Below, piece after piece: positions 12,249 through 23,959 of a DNA stretch of 64,000 nucleotides. Numbering within the stretch: the first letter of the stretch is position 1; every line of letters starts with the position of its first letter. Source of the stretch: Pezicula radicicola (lineage: Eukaryota > Ascomycota > Leotiomycetes > Helotiales > Dermateaceae); NCBI GenBank assembly GCA_003008705.1, contig PDUO01000021.1:684766-748765 (forward strand), in the 5' to 3' direction. The position numbers and the translations under genes are program-made. Below the pieces are notes generated by a model, which saw nothing but the letters and a program-made list of their open reading frames with translations, ran no database searches and had not been told where the DNA came from.

Positions 12249-14936
12249 TGTTGAAAATGCTCGAATATGACTAATGCCGTAGTTGTACAGAAGTATAAGA
12301 TACTGCCAACTTATAAGTTATAATGTAGCTAAACATGAGTACTACATCCTTGAGTAATAGTGGACATATGTAAGATACGTGCTTGAGTCTGTCGCTTACC
12401 TTCCTTCCTCTAAACAATCATTTATGTTTAGCGACCATTATTTCTAACACTAGTCTCAAAGCTAGTAAGGTTCATCTTTATATATCTGAAGATATTTGAT
12501 TTAATCTATACTTTAGGATTAATTAGATCCAAGAAATTATTTGCGATCGATCTCTTAAGGACTAGAAAGGTTACTAGGGATATCCTAAAATCGGACATTT
12601 CTAGAACCTAGCTTCTTATTTGATGGTATATAGTTAAAGGAAGTTGAGAAATTAGTTGAGAAAGGGGATTTTGTATTGTTAGTAGATTACTATGGTGGTA
12701 TCTGTTTTTGGTTCTACTTACTAGAATCTGTTACATGCTAGAGTTTTGTGTTTAATTAAAGGTCTTGTTGGATATTTGATTAGGAAGGTGATAAGGAGGT
12801 AGGAAGATTTAGGAGTAGCCATAGTAGAAAATACCAGAGTCTAGTGTTTTGTTTCAATAGATATAGAGCGGGAGAATTGGATTAGAATTTGGTGTAAACA
12901 TAACCTGATATTCTAATTACTGTCGACAAACAGATCATTGCAACAAGTTATGACGATGTCATTGATTGATGAAGTGCCTTAAACGTATAAAGCTAAGAGG
13001 GCTAAGAAGGGAGGAACGATGTCTGAGAATGGTCGTTTTTAGAAAATAGTACATAGGAAAGACAGATTCAGTTCTTGTCTTAGTGGATGTTATTCATTTA
13101 GTATAGAAGTTTTATTCTTGATCTTGGACCGAGTACGTATGTCTACCTACTAAATTTTTCCATAGTAGAATAATAGACTTTATTCCACAGAACTATGATA
13201 CAACTAAGCAGATGCATCCATCTACAGATACTAGCTATGTCCAAAAACAACAGGAGAACATACAATCATAATCTCTTCAACAGTTTTAAAAGCGATCACA
13301 TAAATCATCGCAATGAGGGTCAACACAATGATCCCACCGTCATGAAGCAAGCTCGCGAAATGACCGGTAGTTTGAAACCTAGCAGAATGTACTTCTTATC
13401 TCCTAGGTTTAGATTCTTAGTGGCTTTTAAAAATAGCTGGATCTAAATACCCTGAGTGATTTTTATTACATGTTGATACTTATATGAATCCTTACTGGCC
13501 GCAAGGTAGGTTGCTTTATAAGTGATGTGATGAAAGTTAGTATGAGGTTAGAAAGTATAGATATATGGACCCGTATTTAGGAATGTAGTAACTAGATGTA
13601 CAATATTGGATGCACGGGGACGGTCAGAAGTTAATGCGGGATTGACTGTGGCCGAAGGAGGATGTTGGCAAAACGCCGTTGGTTGGTGGGGTTGGTCTTG
13701 ATTATAATGTTACTGTTCTTCGTGTTAGGGATAATGAATCTAAGGCGGTAATTACTACTGGAGGAGTAGGAATGGAAGAGTTATATGCCATAGACGGGTT
13801 GTGAAGGCGCTGAGGAGGGGGAGGTATGGGGTGTATGTTGATAGGAAATTAAGGAGCATGGGAAATATATACAAAATCAGATGATAAGCTTACTTTAAAT
13901 TTTAAAGCCAGAGATAGAGAGGTTAATCTTGTGTCGTTACCGAGCAGTTGTACCATAAGAACGATGAGCTCTGTTGAAAAGTATCGTAGTGTACAACTTT
14001 GAGTAAAAAAGCCAATTCGCAATTTCATAGCATGTATACAGTATAGCCTTAATATACATGAAATTCGGTTTAACTATTGATCACTGTAAACCTACAAAAA
14101 TAAATGACTAACTAGGGGAATTAGGGGAAACATAAACGGCAAAATGGTATCATCCAAAAAAATGATCGCTTAACTCAAGCTGATGTTTAAGGGGCCCTCG
14201 CTTAAAACCCAAAAGTTACTACAAGGAATATTTCGCAACACTTAATATATACCTCTCCTGCTTCCTGTATCCCTATGAGCCAGACTGTGAACATAAACCA
14301 TAGCAAGTACCTGATTGATTCCTCAAATACTTCCAAAGACTTGCCAACCAGGCCGTTAGAAAGCATCATGGCTTCAAAGTCATTATTGTTGGCAAAAACC
14401 ATAGCGAAGATTCCTCGGTGCCGCCTTTTGTCGTTCAAGAATATAAAGAGTTTTCTGCTCCAGGTACTTGGTAGACGCCCGAACTTATGAAGCTGGGGGT
14501 CCCCTCTGATAAACCAATTCAATTATGCCTACAACAACCACCTGTAGAGAATTGTGTGTGTGACGCACTGAGCTTCTCTTGCCAGTAGTCTGAAGATTAG
14601 TACTTAGTTCTAGGCTAAGTTAGGTGCTAGCTACATTTCTGCGGCATACAAGTTATTACACTTCATTTTATGAATTTTTTCATTTTGTGAGGTCTTTTAT
14701 TTCCGCATCGGGCTTTGTGGCTTGAGAATTGAAATCAAGTCAGGTGTGCTCAAATATTAAAGTGGTTTTGCCTATTAGTGTAATTTCGTCAATTTTTCGG
14801 CTGCCCTATGTTTTTAAGAACCAGCTTTTTGAAAACACCTTTAATTTAATAATCTTACAACAACTTATCTTATGTTGAATTCAGTGAATATAGAAATAGT
14901 CATATGATCGTCCTACTACTACAAGCAAGTCCATTT

Positions 14937-15222
14937 GAGTGATTTAGCAGCCCGTACATAACAGTTTTCTGAACAGTTTTAATCCGATATAGCCTAGCAT
15001 TTCATGCTAGCAAGGGCCCTAGCAAGATAGTAACAGGGTACGATTTATGAAATTTGTGCAGGCGGAACTTCCTTCTAAGGTATAGTGCTGTGGCCCAAAC
15101 TGTTTTGCCTGAGTGTAAAGGCTTGACAGTCGAACAGTTTTCGCTAAAAGAGGTATAGCTGGCCTACACCTTATCTCGACAAGCAGCTGTAAAACTGTAG
15201 TGCAACGGTTGCTAAATCACTC
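14937..15222. mobile_element. MITE-like element with ~32-bp terminal inverted repeats
   Basis: The left end begins GAGTGATTTAGCA (14937-14949). The right end is its exact complement, TGCTAAATCACTC (15210-15222). Similarity continues inward for about 32 bases on each side and ends in a shared ACAGTTTT. The element is 286 bp, has no open frame, and contains further copies of the ACAGTTTT motif and a short CTAGCA/TGCTAG hairpin. A small non-coding unit bounded by inverted repeats is the signature of a miniature inverted-repeat transposable element. I could not find a clear target-site duplication, so the exact ends and superfamily are uncertain. Confidence 0.6.
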
Positions 15223-15364
15223 TATTCCCATACAATAGCTTCTACACAGAACACAATACAAACCCTATTGCCACCCATATGTTGCTGCCCACTTATATTG
15301 TGCCTATTCAACATCTTATTATTAATTTTTTGTTGGGTAATTAATTTATACTGTATTAGAAAGC

Positions 15365-15549
15365 TAATACTAAATTTTTAAATAATTATATTAGGTATAT
15401 ATTACATTATTATTAAATATTAAGAAAGGTAGAAATATACTAAGGTACCTTAAGCTTACTTCTACCTATTTTCTAATTTATATAATATAGGATAACTAAT
15501 ACTAGGATTTTAGACAATTATATTAAGTGTATTATGTTATTATTAAATT
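15365..15549 (+). repeat. two ~54-bp AT-rich direct repeats
   Basis: Copies at 15365-15418 and 15497-15549 both start TAATACTA and share blocks such as AATTATATTA and TTATTATTAAAT, with about 44 matching positions. The 78-bp spacer is AT-rich too. No coding content. Confidence 0.5.
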
Positions 15550-15795
15550 AGAGGTGTTTTTAAAAACATAGAACACAAAAATATAGCGCAAGCTAGAAAT
15601 CGCGAAAATTACGCTAATAGCCAAAACCACCTTACACGTCTGTGGCATCATCTAGAGTTATTCTATTTTCCGCCACAGTCCAGGTGCAAGGCTCACTTAT
15701 CCATTCCTAGCGGTGGTGCACTTACCAGTACTCGCAGAAGTGCGCCTTCGTTATCGTCTTGTCCCACATTGCTCTTCGAATCAGCGTTTGTAAAT

Positions 15796-15970
15796 TTGCG
15801 GCTATGGCTTCAGTAGGGTAGAGTAGGGTAGGGTTTGTGGCAGACAGGATTTGCACTAGACGGTGACCCGTGAGGTGGGTTTGCGGCTATGGCTTCAGTA
15901 GGGTAGGGTAGGGTAGGGTTTGTGGCAGACAGGATTTGCACTAGACGGTGACCGTGAGGTGAGATTGCGG
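15796..15970 (+). repeat. 85-bp tandem duplication with TAGGG arrays
   Basis: Unit 1 (15796-15880) and unit 2 (15881-15964) both read TTGCGGCTATGGCTTCAG, then a run of TAGGG pentamers, then TTTGTGGCAGACAGGATT and CTAGACGGTGACC. They are nearly identical, differing mainly in one pentamer base and a one-base deletion. A third start (TTGCGG) follows at 15965. The motif AATCAGCGTTT flanks the array on both sides. Near identity in a RIP-affected block suggests a recent duplication, or one too short for RIP. Confidence 0.75.
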
Positions 15971-16337
15971 CGTCGTCGAATCAGCGTTTTGTGAGAGACG
16001 GCCGGCTCGCATGTCGAGTTCAGGAGACACAGCCCCCGCCTCAGACATCCCCGCGTGCATGAATAATTCTAAGATCTTACCTTCTTTGTCCGCTACCACA
16101 TCAGCGCTGCACTACTGCATTGTCAGTATATAGAGGCTCGCAAGCTCCCATAATATGTAACAGGATACTTCCAAGTAATAATGCAATAGTAATCGATCTT
16201 CTCTCTAATCTCCATAATAAGTCTTCAAGCCTCCAATCCCTCACACATCCAAGCCTTCAAGATTTCAAATACACAATTTCCTACCAGAAGTCCCTTCATC
16301 GCTTCTCGCCTGTGGACACTCTCGGCACTCAGCCAAA

Positions 16338-16961
16338 ATGGGTACGTAGATTTTGTCCGTCTACGTAGACTTCCATCATTACGACATGGCCGCCTCTCAG
16401 CCTCATTCCCTCACTACCTCTCCGTTGCTGCTTCGTTCTTAACCAACGGTGATGCGAAGTCAAGGTTGGAAGCCCACTTGACCGGTTGACCATAGAATCT
16501 TTACTCTAGATCTACCGCGTCCGAAAGGACTTCATGCCGTGAACTTCGAAGTACCAACGCTTACTAAGCCCCCACATTTTGCCAGACCATACTTCTCTCC
16601 AAAGCACCGCCGTCATTACGCCTCGAGACCTTTCCGCCGACAACAGGATCAACGTCATCATCGGCGTGCTCACTATCGTTGTCGGGGTTCTGAGTATAAT
16701 TCTTGCCTGGGCCACTTGGAGACTTACTAGAGACCGAGTTCGGAGGGGTGCACATCATGAGGTGGATCCCAGGCGTCCTAGCCACTGGTACCACAGAGAG
16801 CAAAGTGAGTCTCCATGCAACTTGCGTGTTCCGCCTGAATTCTAACTCAATGTAAAAATGTAGGAGATATTTCAGAATACGTACCACTGCAGACTATCGA
16901 CGCTGCGAATCTCGGATACGAGTTGGCGATGAGAATTGGGAGAGATTTTCGAAACTCATAA
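16338..16961 (+). CDS. small single-pass membrane protein, 106 aa
   Basis: Exons 16338-16341, 16586-16804 and 16864-16961 give 106 residues. The first coding exon is only ATG plus one base, followed by GTACGT. The intron end has a TTACTAAG branch site and a TTTTGCCAG acceptor, and phase closes exactly. The second intron (GTGAGT to AATGTAG) also closes in phase and opens a clean frame to a TAA. The product has a polar N-terminus, one strong transmembrane helix (about residues 24-46, INVIIGVLTIVVGVLSIILA), then WRLTRDRVRRG, a basic stop-transfer stretch, and a polar tail ending YELAMRIGRDFRNS. I recall similar small helix-plus-basic-tail proteins in Leotiomycetes but know no function. It sits intact between decayed transposons. 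Confidence 0.65.
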
Positions 16962-17237
16962 AGGAGGGTGCTGTAGAGCCGTGGTTTGTGAAGAGAGATA
17001 AAAAACTTGGTGGTTGGCGTCTTGGAAAATTGGGTGTAGGTTTAGGGTGTTCATATTGGATTATTTGGATTTTCGTTCGCACAACATACGTATAGATTAG
17101 AAGATAAAAGAGGACTAGAATTTACCCTCTGTGAAATTCAACTTTTATTGTTTTTTTTACTGTCTTGTTGAGCTAAGATAATTCTGCCGGACTAATACAG
17201 AGCTCTTCCCTACAAATACAGGCTATACTGCACCCTA
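16962..17237. other. spacer between small gene and transposon relic
   Basis: The 3' flank of the small membrane protein gene up to the TA dinucleotide (17236-17237) that borders the transposon relic. Nothing else seen. Confidence 0.5.
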
Positions 17238-18590
17238 CAGTGCGTGGACAAAAGTTTGTCCGGTTTTTACGAAACATCCGAAATACAGAATTCCCCCCTA
17301 CCCTACTCTCTATAAGAAAATACCTCGACCACCTAATATAGCCCGCCCTACCTTAGGAGAGGTCTCCCCTAGTATACACAATCGAATAGTAGGTACGCGG
17401 AACTATGGTGTATCATATCTTATAATTAGGTAGTAAGAAAACCTCTTACTAAATATATATTAAAAAATCTTTAAAAATACTTCTAACTAGACCTCTAGTA
17501 TCTTATAACTACGAATAGGCAGGCCTTCTAAACTTACAATAAAGGTGTAGAGGATAATATTTCGAATAATCGTAGTAGATCCTAAGATTATAGTAGCTTA
17601 ATTAGTTATAACTATCTACCTTAAAGTTAAAAAGAAAACTATATATTAATTTTTAAAGAAATTAGGTATATAGAAGTAGAGGTATAAGAAAAGGCTACTC
17701 CTAATAGAGGAGAGAGCTACTGTTAGGCTAGTATAGGCTTTAAAGTATAATAGAATACCTCTTATCTTTTAAAAGAGGTAGAGATAGTCTAATAAGTACT
17801 TAATTAAGAAGAGAAAGAGAGAGAAATAAGACTTTATTTATTAAGAAAGAGGTTAGTAAAATATCTATTTATAAAGTCTATTACTAACTAACTAAATAGG
17901 CTAAGTACTTAAGCCTTAGGTAGTATAAGAAGAATCTATAAAAGGAAAGACTACTATATTCTAGGCTTATTTTAGCTTTAGGATTAGGTCTAACTTAGTA
18001 GTAATAAAAGGAGATACTAAAAGTAAGAGGGGGGGGGTTATAGCTTAAAGATACCTTAAAGTTATTTAGGAATATCTTCTAACTATTCTTAATAATAATA
18101 GTATCTTTATATAAAACAATACCTTAATTTATAAAGTATATATTATTAGAGATTAGTTTATTAAAATAACTATAGAGTTAATAGATTACCCCCTTTATTT
18201 ACTTAACTTAAACCTTATTAAAAACTTATAGAAGATACTAAAGGTAAAGATTATTAAGTTATATCCTAAATTTATAACTATAAAGGATAATAATACTATA
18301 AAGGCTTTATTAATTAAGGTAATATAAGAGGCTTAGGAGTTATTAGAAGAGGAGATATTAAATAAGCTTATATCTAGTATATAAAAGAGAGTTACTATAA
18401 TTATAGCTATAGAAGGCTAGTATATAAAGTACTAAGTTTATATATTATTAATTAGAAGCTTCTCTTTTAAATAAAACTATCGGTTTTCTAATTACTTTTA
18501 AATTAAAGAAGTTATAGCTATTATAGATAAAATATAATTATAATAGGTTCGCTTAAAAAAAGAGTATAACAGACTTTTGTCCACCCACTG
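17238..18590 (+). mobile_element. RIP-degraded Tc1/mariner-type transposon
   Basis: The ends are inverted repeats: CAGTGCGTGGACAAAAGT on the left and, read on the minus strand, CAGTGGGTGGACAAAAGT on the right. Both ends are flanked by TA, the target duplication of Tc1/mariner elements. Length is 1353 bp. Reading 18172-18435 on the plus strand gives a recognisable Tc1/mariner transposase C-terminus: a block aligning to the family's D-W-P-P-Y-S-P-D-L-N-P-I-E-N-L-W signature, in which Trp positions have become stops and the catalytic Glu reads Lys, and an end resembling EGWYTKY. These G-to-A changes at TGG and GAA codons, and the extreme TA richness, are what RIP produces. The element is dead. 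A G-run interrupts it near 18028. Confidence 0.8.
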
Positions 18591-19292
18591 TACATTGAAA
18601 TATCCAGACCCAGATACGCTGTATTACTAGCGGGAAGCGCTTTCGGTTAAATAACCGAACCCCTTAGACAGGTCCCCTGTATAATCCTCCATGGCACACA
18701 GACTTATTTCACCTTGTAAACCCTCCAACCGCAAGCACTTAGTACTTAGGTACAGCTTGAGGACTGATTAATGAAGAATATGGAATAGGGATAGGCGGTA
18801 TTAGCACCGAAACGACAATTGAGATTGGTCCCAGACCTGGGGAAGATATTAGTGCGAATACGTACGGTTATAAGAATGCAAAAGATACAAACTGAGAAGA
18901 GACCGATGTTCGAGATGTAGTTTCCTTGGTCGCGGTCTGGGGGGAGCTGGAAGGACGTCCCACGATGCTCGTTATGACGAGTAAATGTGTCTCCCCCCTG
19001 TCAAGAAAGAGCGGTGACAACCTAACGTGCTTGAGATACTCTAGCTCACGCAATCATCACGGTTCCCTTATTACAACATTATTAATACATGGTTACAAAA
19101 CAAGATGGAATTCCACGCCTTGGGTCGCTAACTCTCGATAGCTCGCCGTAGGAAATGCATGGATACGGATTGAATACGGCTTCATAATTCTTAACAAGTG
19201 GAAGACGGAATTGTTAGTCTATAGAGTTTATAGAAAGTACAAACAAATTCCTAGTAGTGAATTTTTAATATATGAGGACTATTTGAGATAGT

Positions 19293-19393
19293 TTGAGCAA
19301 ATCACTTGATTTGAATAACTTTCTTAGACTAAGTAGACTACTCAACCTTGGACTTAGCTAACTCACTCGACTTTAATTTGAGTAACTCAGCTG
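19293..19393. repeat. ACTTGATTTGAGTAACTC-family repeat cluster
   Basis: It contains several degenerate, mixed-orientation copies of a motif around ACTTGATTTGAGTAACTC (for example TCACTTGATTTGAATAACT and TTTAATTTGAGTAACTC). The same motif recurs near 36600 and 47900. No coding content. Confidence 0.45.
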
Positions 19394-21005
19394 ATCCAGG
19401 TATTGAATTCAAATTGTGTATAAATCTGTGTATAGCTAGATCTTGCCTAACAAGTAATTAAGTAAAAAAAACTAGGCATGCTTTTGATGGTCTGTGTGAG
19501 TTGAGGTGATGACTCTATAGTTATTCCTACAAGACAGACGCTTCATATACTCTCTGCAGGAAAGAGATATAATCTTGCCTCAATCACTACCGCGTTCTAC
19601 GATAGTCAGGTCGCTAACCGTACGACAGATACATTAATAGACATTTAACATTTCCTTGAGGGGCAAAGGTAGCGAGAGCTTAAATTCTATCATTTTGATA
19701 AAAACAAATCTGGGGTTGATCATGGGTTCGACAGTACCTCAGCGAGGAGGAATTGAACATGGATTCAATACAATACTGAAGAAACTCCTCGGTTCACTGG
19801 TTTTAGAGAATGTTTTGAGAAGCACAAATCCTATGAGACCACCTCACGCCACTGTAAATCTAAATGTGAGCGGTAAATTAGGTTTGTTTCTTTTTGTTCG
19901 GGTTGTACGTATGATCGTACGAGAGTACCCGTGTATGATCTAGTAGAACCTCGAGGGACCTCCTACCGGTAGGCAGTTCCGACTCGGCCCTGAAGATAGA
20001 CTAGGAATATCCTTGCGAGAGGATTCTGACGTTGAAATAAAGTACTGTATGTAAATCCAAAGACAGGGATAAGTTGTACCAAATACCCTAACCAGAATTA
20101 AATATACAGAAGAGTGTACACTACATTATCTCCTAGTCACGAAAATTAATATGGGTGTAACGGGGTTTTCTTCAGTTCATCTCAGGAGTTTCTACATACC
20201 TCGGTTTCCAAGGTCCTTCCTTGCATTAGTATCATTACTGTATTTTCGTTCCTGGGTTCAAAAAAACCATTAAGTTAGAAGTTTCCTAATGATTCAAATG
20301 AACTTGAAACTTCTTCTGTGTGGTGTTTACTAGGTTGGGCTTACTGCATAAATAAGTATGGGGATATTTTTGCCGATCCTTTGGAGATCGATGTGACGGG
20401 TCTTATTTTTGACTGTGCTTGTGGTTATGCGATGGTGAATTGGGAAAGGAGTTACAAGTAGAGGTATGGGGTTACTGCTTTTAGATACGTCTTAAGTGTC
20501 GATACATTACAATGTTCTGATATAATTCTACAAGGTGGTAGGCTTTGTACTTAATGCTTTCCTTTTCTAACAAATACCTATTCAACGGTGTCTTATAGCA
20601 AGCGACTAGAACTAAGTCTACTAAATAGAAAGTCTGCTAGAATAACTCTAAGTACTAGTACGCATATGCTATTAATTTCATGTAGGTATTTCATGCCAGG
20701 GAGGAACAAGCAGAGACCGAGATTTAGCTTCCTTGTAACTACTTATTATCCTACTCACACTCTAATTCCCTAGAGCCAATCGCATTTTCGACATCAGCCC
20801 TCACCTACTCACCCCGCATATCTCATCCTCAAGGTTCATCCGTCCTCAATATTTATGTCTGATCTCGAAATTCTAGGGGGACGATATCTGGGTTTTCAGC
20901 CTAGCAGTTAATCTACTCGAGAAGTTCATCTCGGGATCTACCTCGGCACAACAATCTGCTTAAATTATTTCAGAAAGCTTGTCCTCCTTCCAACTAACCT
21001 CCATT

Positions 21006-21012
21006 TATAAAA
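21006..21012 (+). promoter_or_regulatory. TATA box of cutinase gene
   Basis: TATAAAA lies 115 bases before the cutinase start codon, followed by a C/T-rich leader. This is the usual arrangement for inducible secreted-enzyme genes in fungi. Confidence 0.5.
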
Positions 21013-21126
21013 GCCTCAGATGTTCCTTCCTAATTCTCATCCATATTCACTCATTACCCACTACCTACTACAGTCCAAAGCCTTCAAAAACAGTCCTTCA
21101 TTCAAATTTCAACAGAAGTAACCAAA

Positions 21127-21901
21127 ATGTTCTCTTCAATCCCATTCATTCTTCTCCTTCTTCCATCCATTGTTCTTTCCTCGCCCATTTCTGTACCCGA
21201 AGATGGTCTCACCAAGAGAGCATGTTCAGGAGTAACTGTCATCTTCGCTCGCGGCACCACAGAAACAGCTCCAACCGGTACCGTAGTAGGACCACCACTA
21301 CAGTCAGCTCTGAAATCAGCTCTCGGATCTACAGCACTGGAGTTTGATGGTGTCGATTACGCAGCTAGTATTCAAGGTGCTGCGGAGGGTGGTGATCCGA
21401 CTGGTAGTCAAACCATGTATGTTTCTCGATCTTTTCTTTCGCCCTTCACCCTTCACTCTGAAAGTCAACTGGGGAGAAGAAAAAGTAAAACAGTTCTAAC
21501 TGATTTTTTTTCCAAAGGGCAACTGATATTTCCAACGCCTTGAGCGCTTGTCCAAGCACCAAACTCGTTATGTCTGGCTACTCCCAAGGAGCTCAATTGG
21601 TTCACAATGCTGCTAAAATCCTTGGAGCAACCACAATGGCCAAGGTTTCCTCAGTTGTCACATTCGGAGACCCAGGTTCGTTTCTCTCCTTTTTAACTTC
21701 GAGGTTTCCATTAGATGACTGACTTGAAAATTAGATCAAAGCCAAGCAGTTACTGGTATTTCTGCTTCGAAAGTTAAGATTTTCTGCGCAACTGGTGATA
21801 CTATCTGTACAGGCGGGTTTACAATCACATCCGCTCATTTGAGTTATGGTAATGATGCTCCGGCTGCGGCTAGTTTTATTGTTTCGGCTGCTGGTCTTTG
21901 A
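21127..21901 (+). CDS. secreted cutinase (carbohydrate esterase family 5)
   Basis: Exons 21127-21416, 21518-21675 and 21735-21901 give 204 residues. A signal peptide covers about residues 1-18. The nucleophile motif is GYSQG (S119), the acid is D171 in GDTICTGG, and the base is H184 in SAHLSYG. The four conserved cysteines (C33, C108, C167, C174) would form the two family disulphides. The opening block CSGVTVIFARGTTE is typical of CE5. The enzyme hydrolyses cutin or related polyesters outside the cell (family knowledge); an acetyl xylan esterase activity within CE5 is less likely given the cutinase-like GDxxC and AHLSY context. All catalytic residues are intact and the length is normal. Confidence 0.93.
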
Positions 21902-23959
21902 GGGGTTTGAAGGTGGTGTTTGTGTTTGTGTGAGAGATGAGGGATGACGATGGTTAAGGTGGATTGAGAAGACGGCATAATGTTTTTGGGTTTCCATTCA
22001 TTTAAACTCAACTCTTTTTCTGTAGCTAGCTACTGTATTTATAATCATTTTGACGATTTACTCCTCGTCCATTGACTTTCTTCTCATTGCCACTGCCGTT
22101 TTGTTATTATACTCGAAGTCTCCATACCTAGGCAACTGACTTTTCTACTCTGCATTTAATTTCTTGCCGTAGTCACCCTTGATAGGCCGCTCCTTATCCT
22201 AGTACTCTGCACCGCTGCTGTAAGTATTTACATCTTTTGAAGTACCTGCCATAAGTAACTTCCTAGCAGCCTACCCAAGTCAAATTCATGAATAAGAGGC
22301 AGAATACTAATGATCTCAACTTCAAGAATTGGTAGGGTAGGACACCCAACATTCTATGACCAACAGAATGAAAAAAATTGTCGGAGTACTACTAGTTAGT
22401 AAATTTCTTCCCTTTCACTCAATCTCTAAATCTGCTAGCCAATCTCAAATTCCACATTTTTCAACAAAAGAATGACACCAGCTTAATACGTTCTGAAAAC
22501 CATCTAGTTAGTAACGTCTTCTCTATTTGTCGAGAAAAATACAACATATTTCTTCCAGAAACCCCCAGCACACCAGGCCCACACGCAAATTTAAAAAATC
22601 CGGCCATAGAAGCAATTGGGGGATTCAGCTGTATTCATGCTGTGTAGAATGTAGATGAACATCGCAAAACTGTTCTCTTTCTTCTCCCTGAGTTTTGCTG
22701 GCGCTCAGGACTACACGGTTTTTAATATTGGCATCATAACCCTCTGAAAGGTCTAGGGCGTTACTTGTTATTTTACTAGTGAGAGAGTTCTTGATAGTAG
22801 GTAATACAACCTTCTGGTAATAGGTCGACAATCACCAGAATGTCGTGAGTAAATGCTCGCGTATTTATCTAGTCACTTTACGATTTTCTGGTAGTCCCAT
22901 TACAATAAAAATATGTGTATTTCATAGGTGTAACAATTTAATTATAGAGGGGAAAGGGGATACAATGTTGAAGAGGTCTACACTACAGTGCTATCATCAA
23001 ATTTAAGTGACGATCAGGCCTTAGTGGTAGATCTCATACAGCGGTTTTCTTCCTTTCAAATTACCATAGCTAAGTGTGTTCTACATTTCATCCGACATTT
23101 CCTGGTCTGCTACCAAAGGACACGAGAGGAATAGAGATGATTGGTTGACCAGGTAGAAATGGCAACGTTGATCAGCTATTACGCTATCGGGATTCGTTCA
23201 TGCCCAACCCAGCACCAACAACCACAACCAATTACCCTACAAACTACAGTACATCAACAAAGTTCACACCATAATAATAGTCTCTCTCTTTGTCAAATCA
23301 TAATAATCCTAGAAATGAAGCATTTCATTTTCAAGAAAAGAAAAGGCCTGTCAAGTCAAGCTTCTTGTGTCCAAGCCCCCTATGACGCAATAGAACGCGG
23401 GGCCTGGATTCCCATGCCCATACGCGTAAAAATACCTGATTTCCAACTTTCCCATTTAGCGAACTGGGAACAAGGACGTTTGAAGTTGCACACACTGTAC
23501 TCTATATAGAAAGGCGTACTGCACATCGTCATAACAAAAGCAAATCTCAGCAGACCAAAAGCTCAGTAGTCTCGTTTCCGTTTTCCCTCAGTTAATCCTC
23601 AGTGCCTCACTACTGTTCTTCTCTTCCTTCCTTTCTTTCTGGTTGAGAAACTTGGGAGACTTTGGTGACCTTGTACGAAGTAATACATCATTCTTCGATC
23701 GCCAACTCAACAACGATCACGGTCCCTCCCTCAATTCGATTTATCTTTTTTATACCATTCACATCCTCGAGCACCGGCCCAGTCAAGCCAACGGGTAAGT
23801 GCTTCGTCAAATTCATAAATCATACCTACCTATCACCAGTACATATATCAACAATTCCTTTCCTTCATCACTTCCTCCATAACATAAGCCCCACAGCAAT
23901 TTTGCCACATCCTCCCAAACACATCATTAACTCCCACCCTCCCATAGCAAACATCTCAA
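21902..23959. other. intergenic with long leader of the next gene
   Basis: About 2 kb with no supportable gene. A TATATAG box at 23503-23509 and a likely 5' UTR intron at 23795-23947 (GTAAGT donor, CCATAG acceptor) suggest that the last 430 bases are transcribed leader of the gene at 23960. That leader is C/T-rich. Confidence 0.5.

Larger units (their letters stand above)
10717..14936. other. AT-rich gene-poor block with decayed repeats
   Basis: About 4.2 kb of AT-rich sequence, dense in stops in all frames. The only internal structure I can support is a 51-bp repeat present at 10949-10999 and 12198-12248. A less AT-rich patch near 13610-13830 contains about 52 open codons with coding-like composition but no start and no recognisable family. 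The pattern fits old transposon debris altered by repeat-induced point mutation (inference). Confidence 0.5.
15223..16337. other. repeat-containing intergenic and promoter of small membrane protein
   Basis: Apart from the two repeats listed separately, this stretch shows no gene. From about 15600 the base composition returns to normal. The part after 16000 is presumably the promoter and leader of the gene starting at 16338. Confidence 0.45.
18591..21126. other. gene-poor block up to cutinase
   Basis: About 2.5 kb without a supportable gene. The segment 19293-19393 carries copies of a short repeat motif also found at 36594-36645 and 47851-48007. The last 200 bases form the cutinase promoter. 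Confidence 0.5.

Noticed and set aside
14202..14522. 106-codon open stretch on the minus strand in the AT-rich block
   Set aside because: It opens with TTG right after a stop, its first ATG lies well inside, and it shows no domain or splice continuation.
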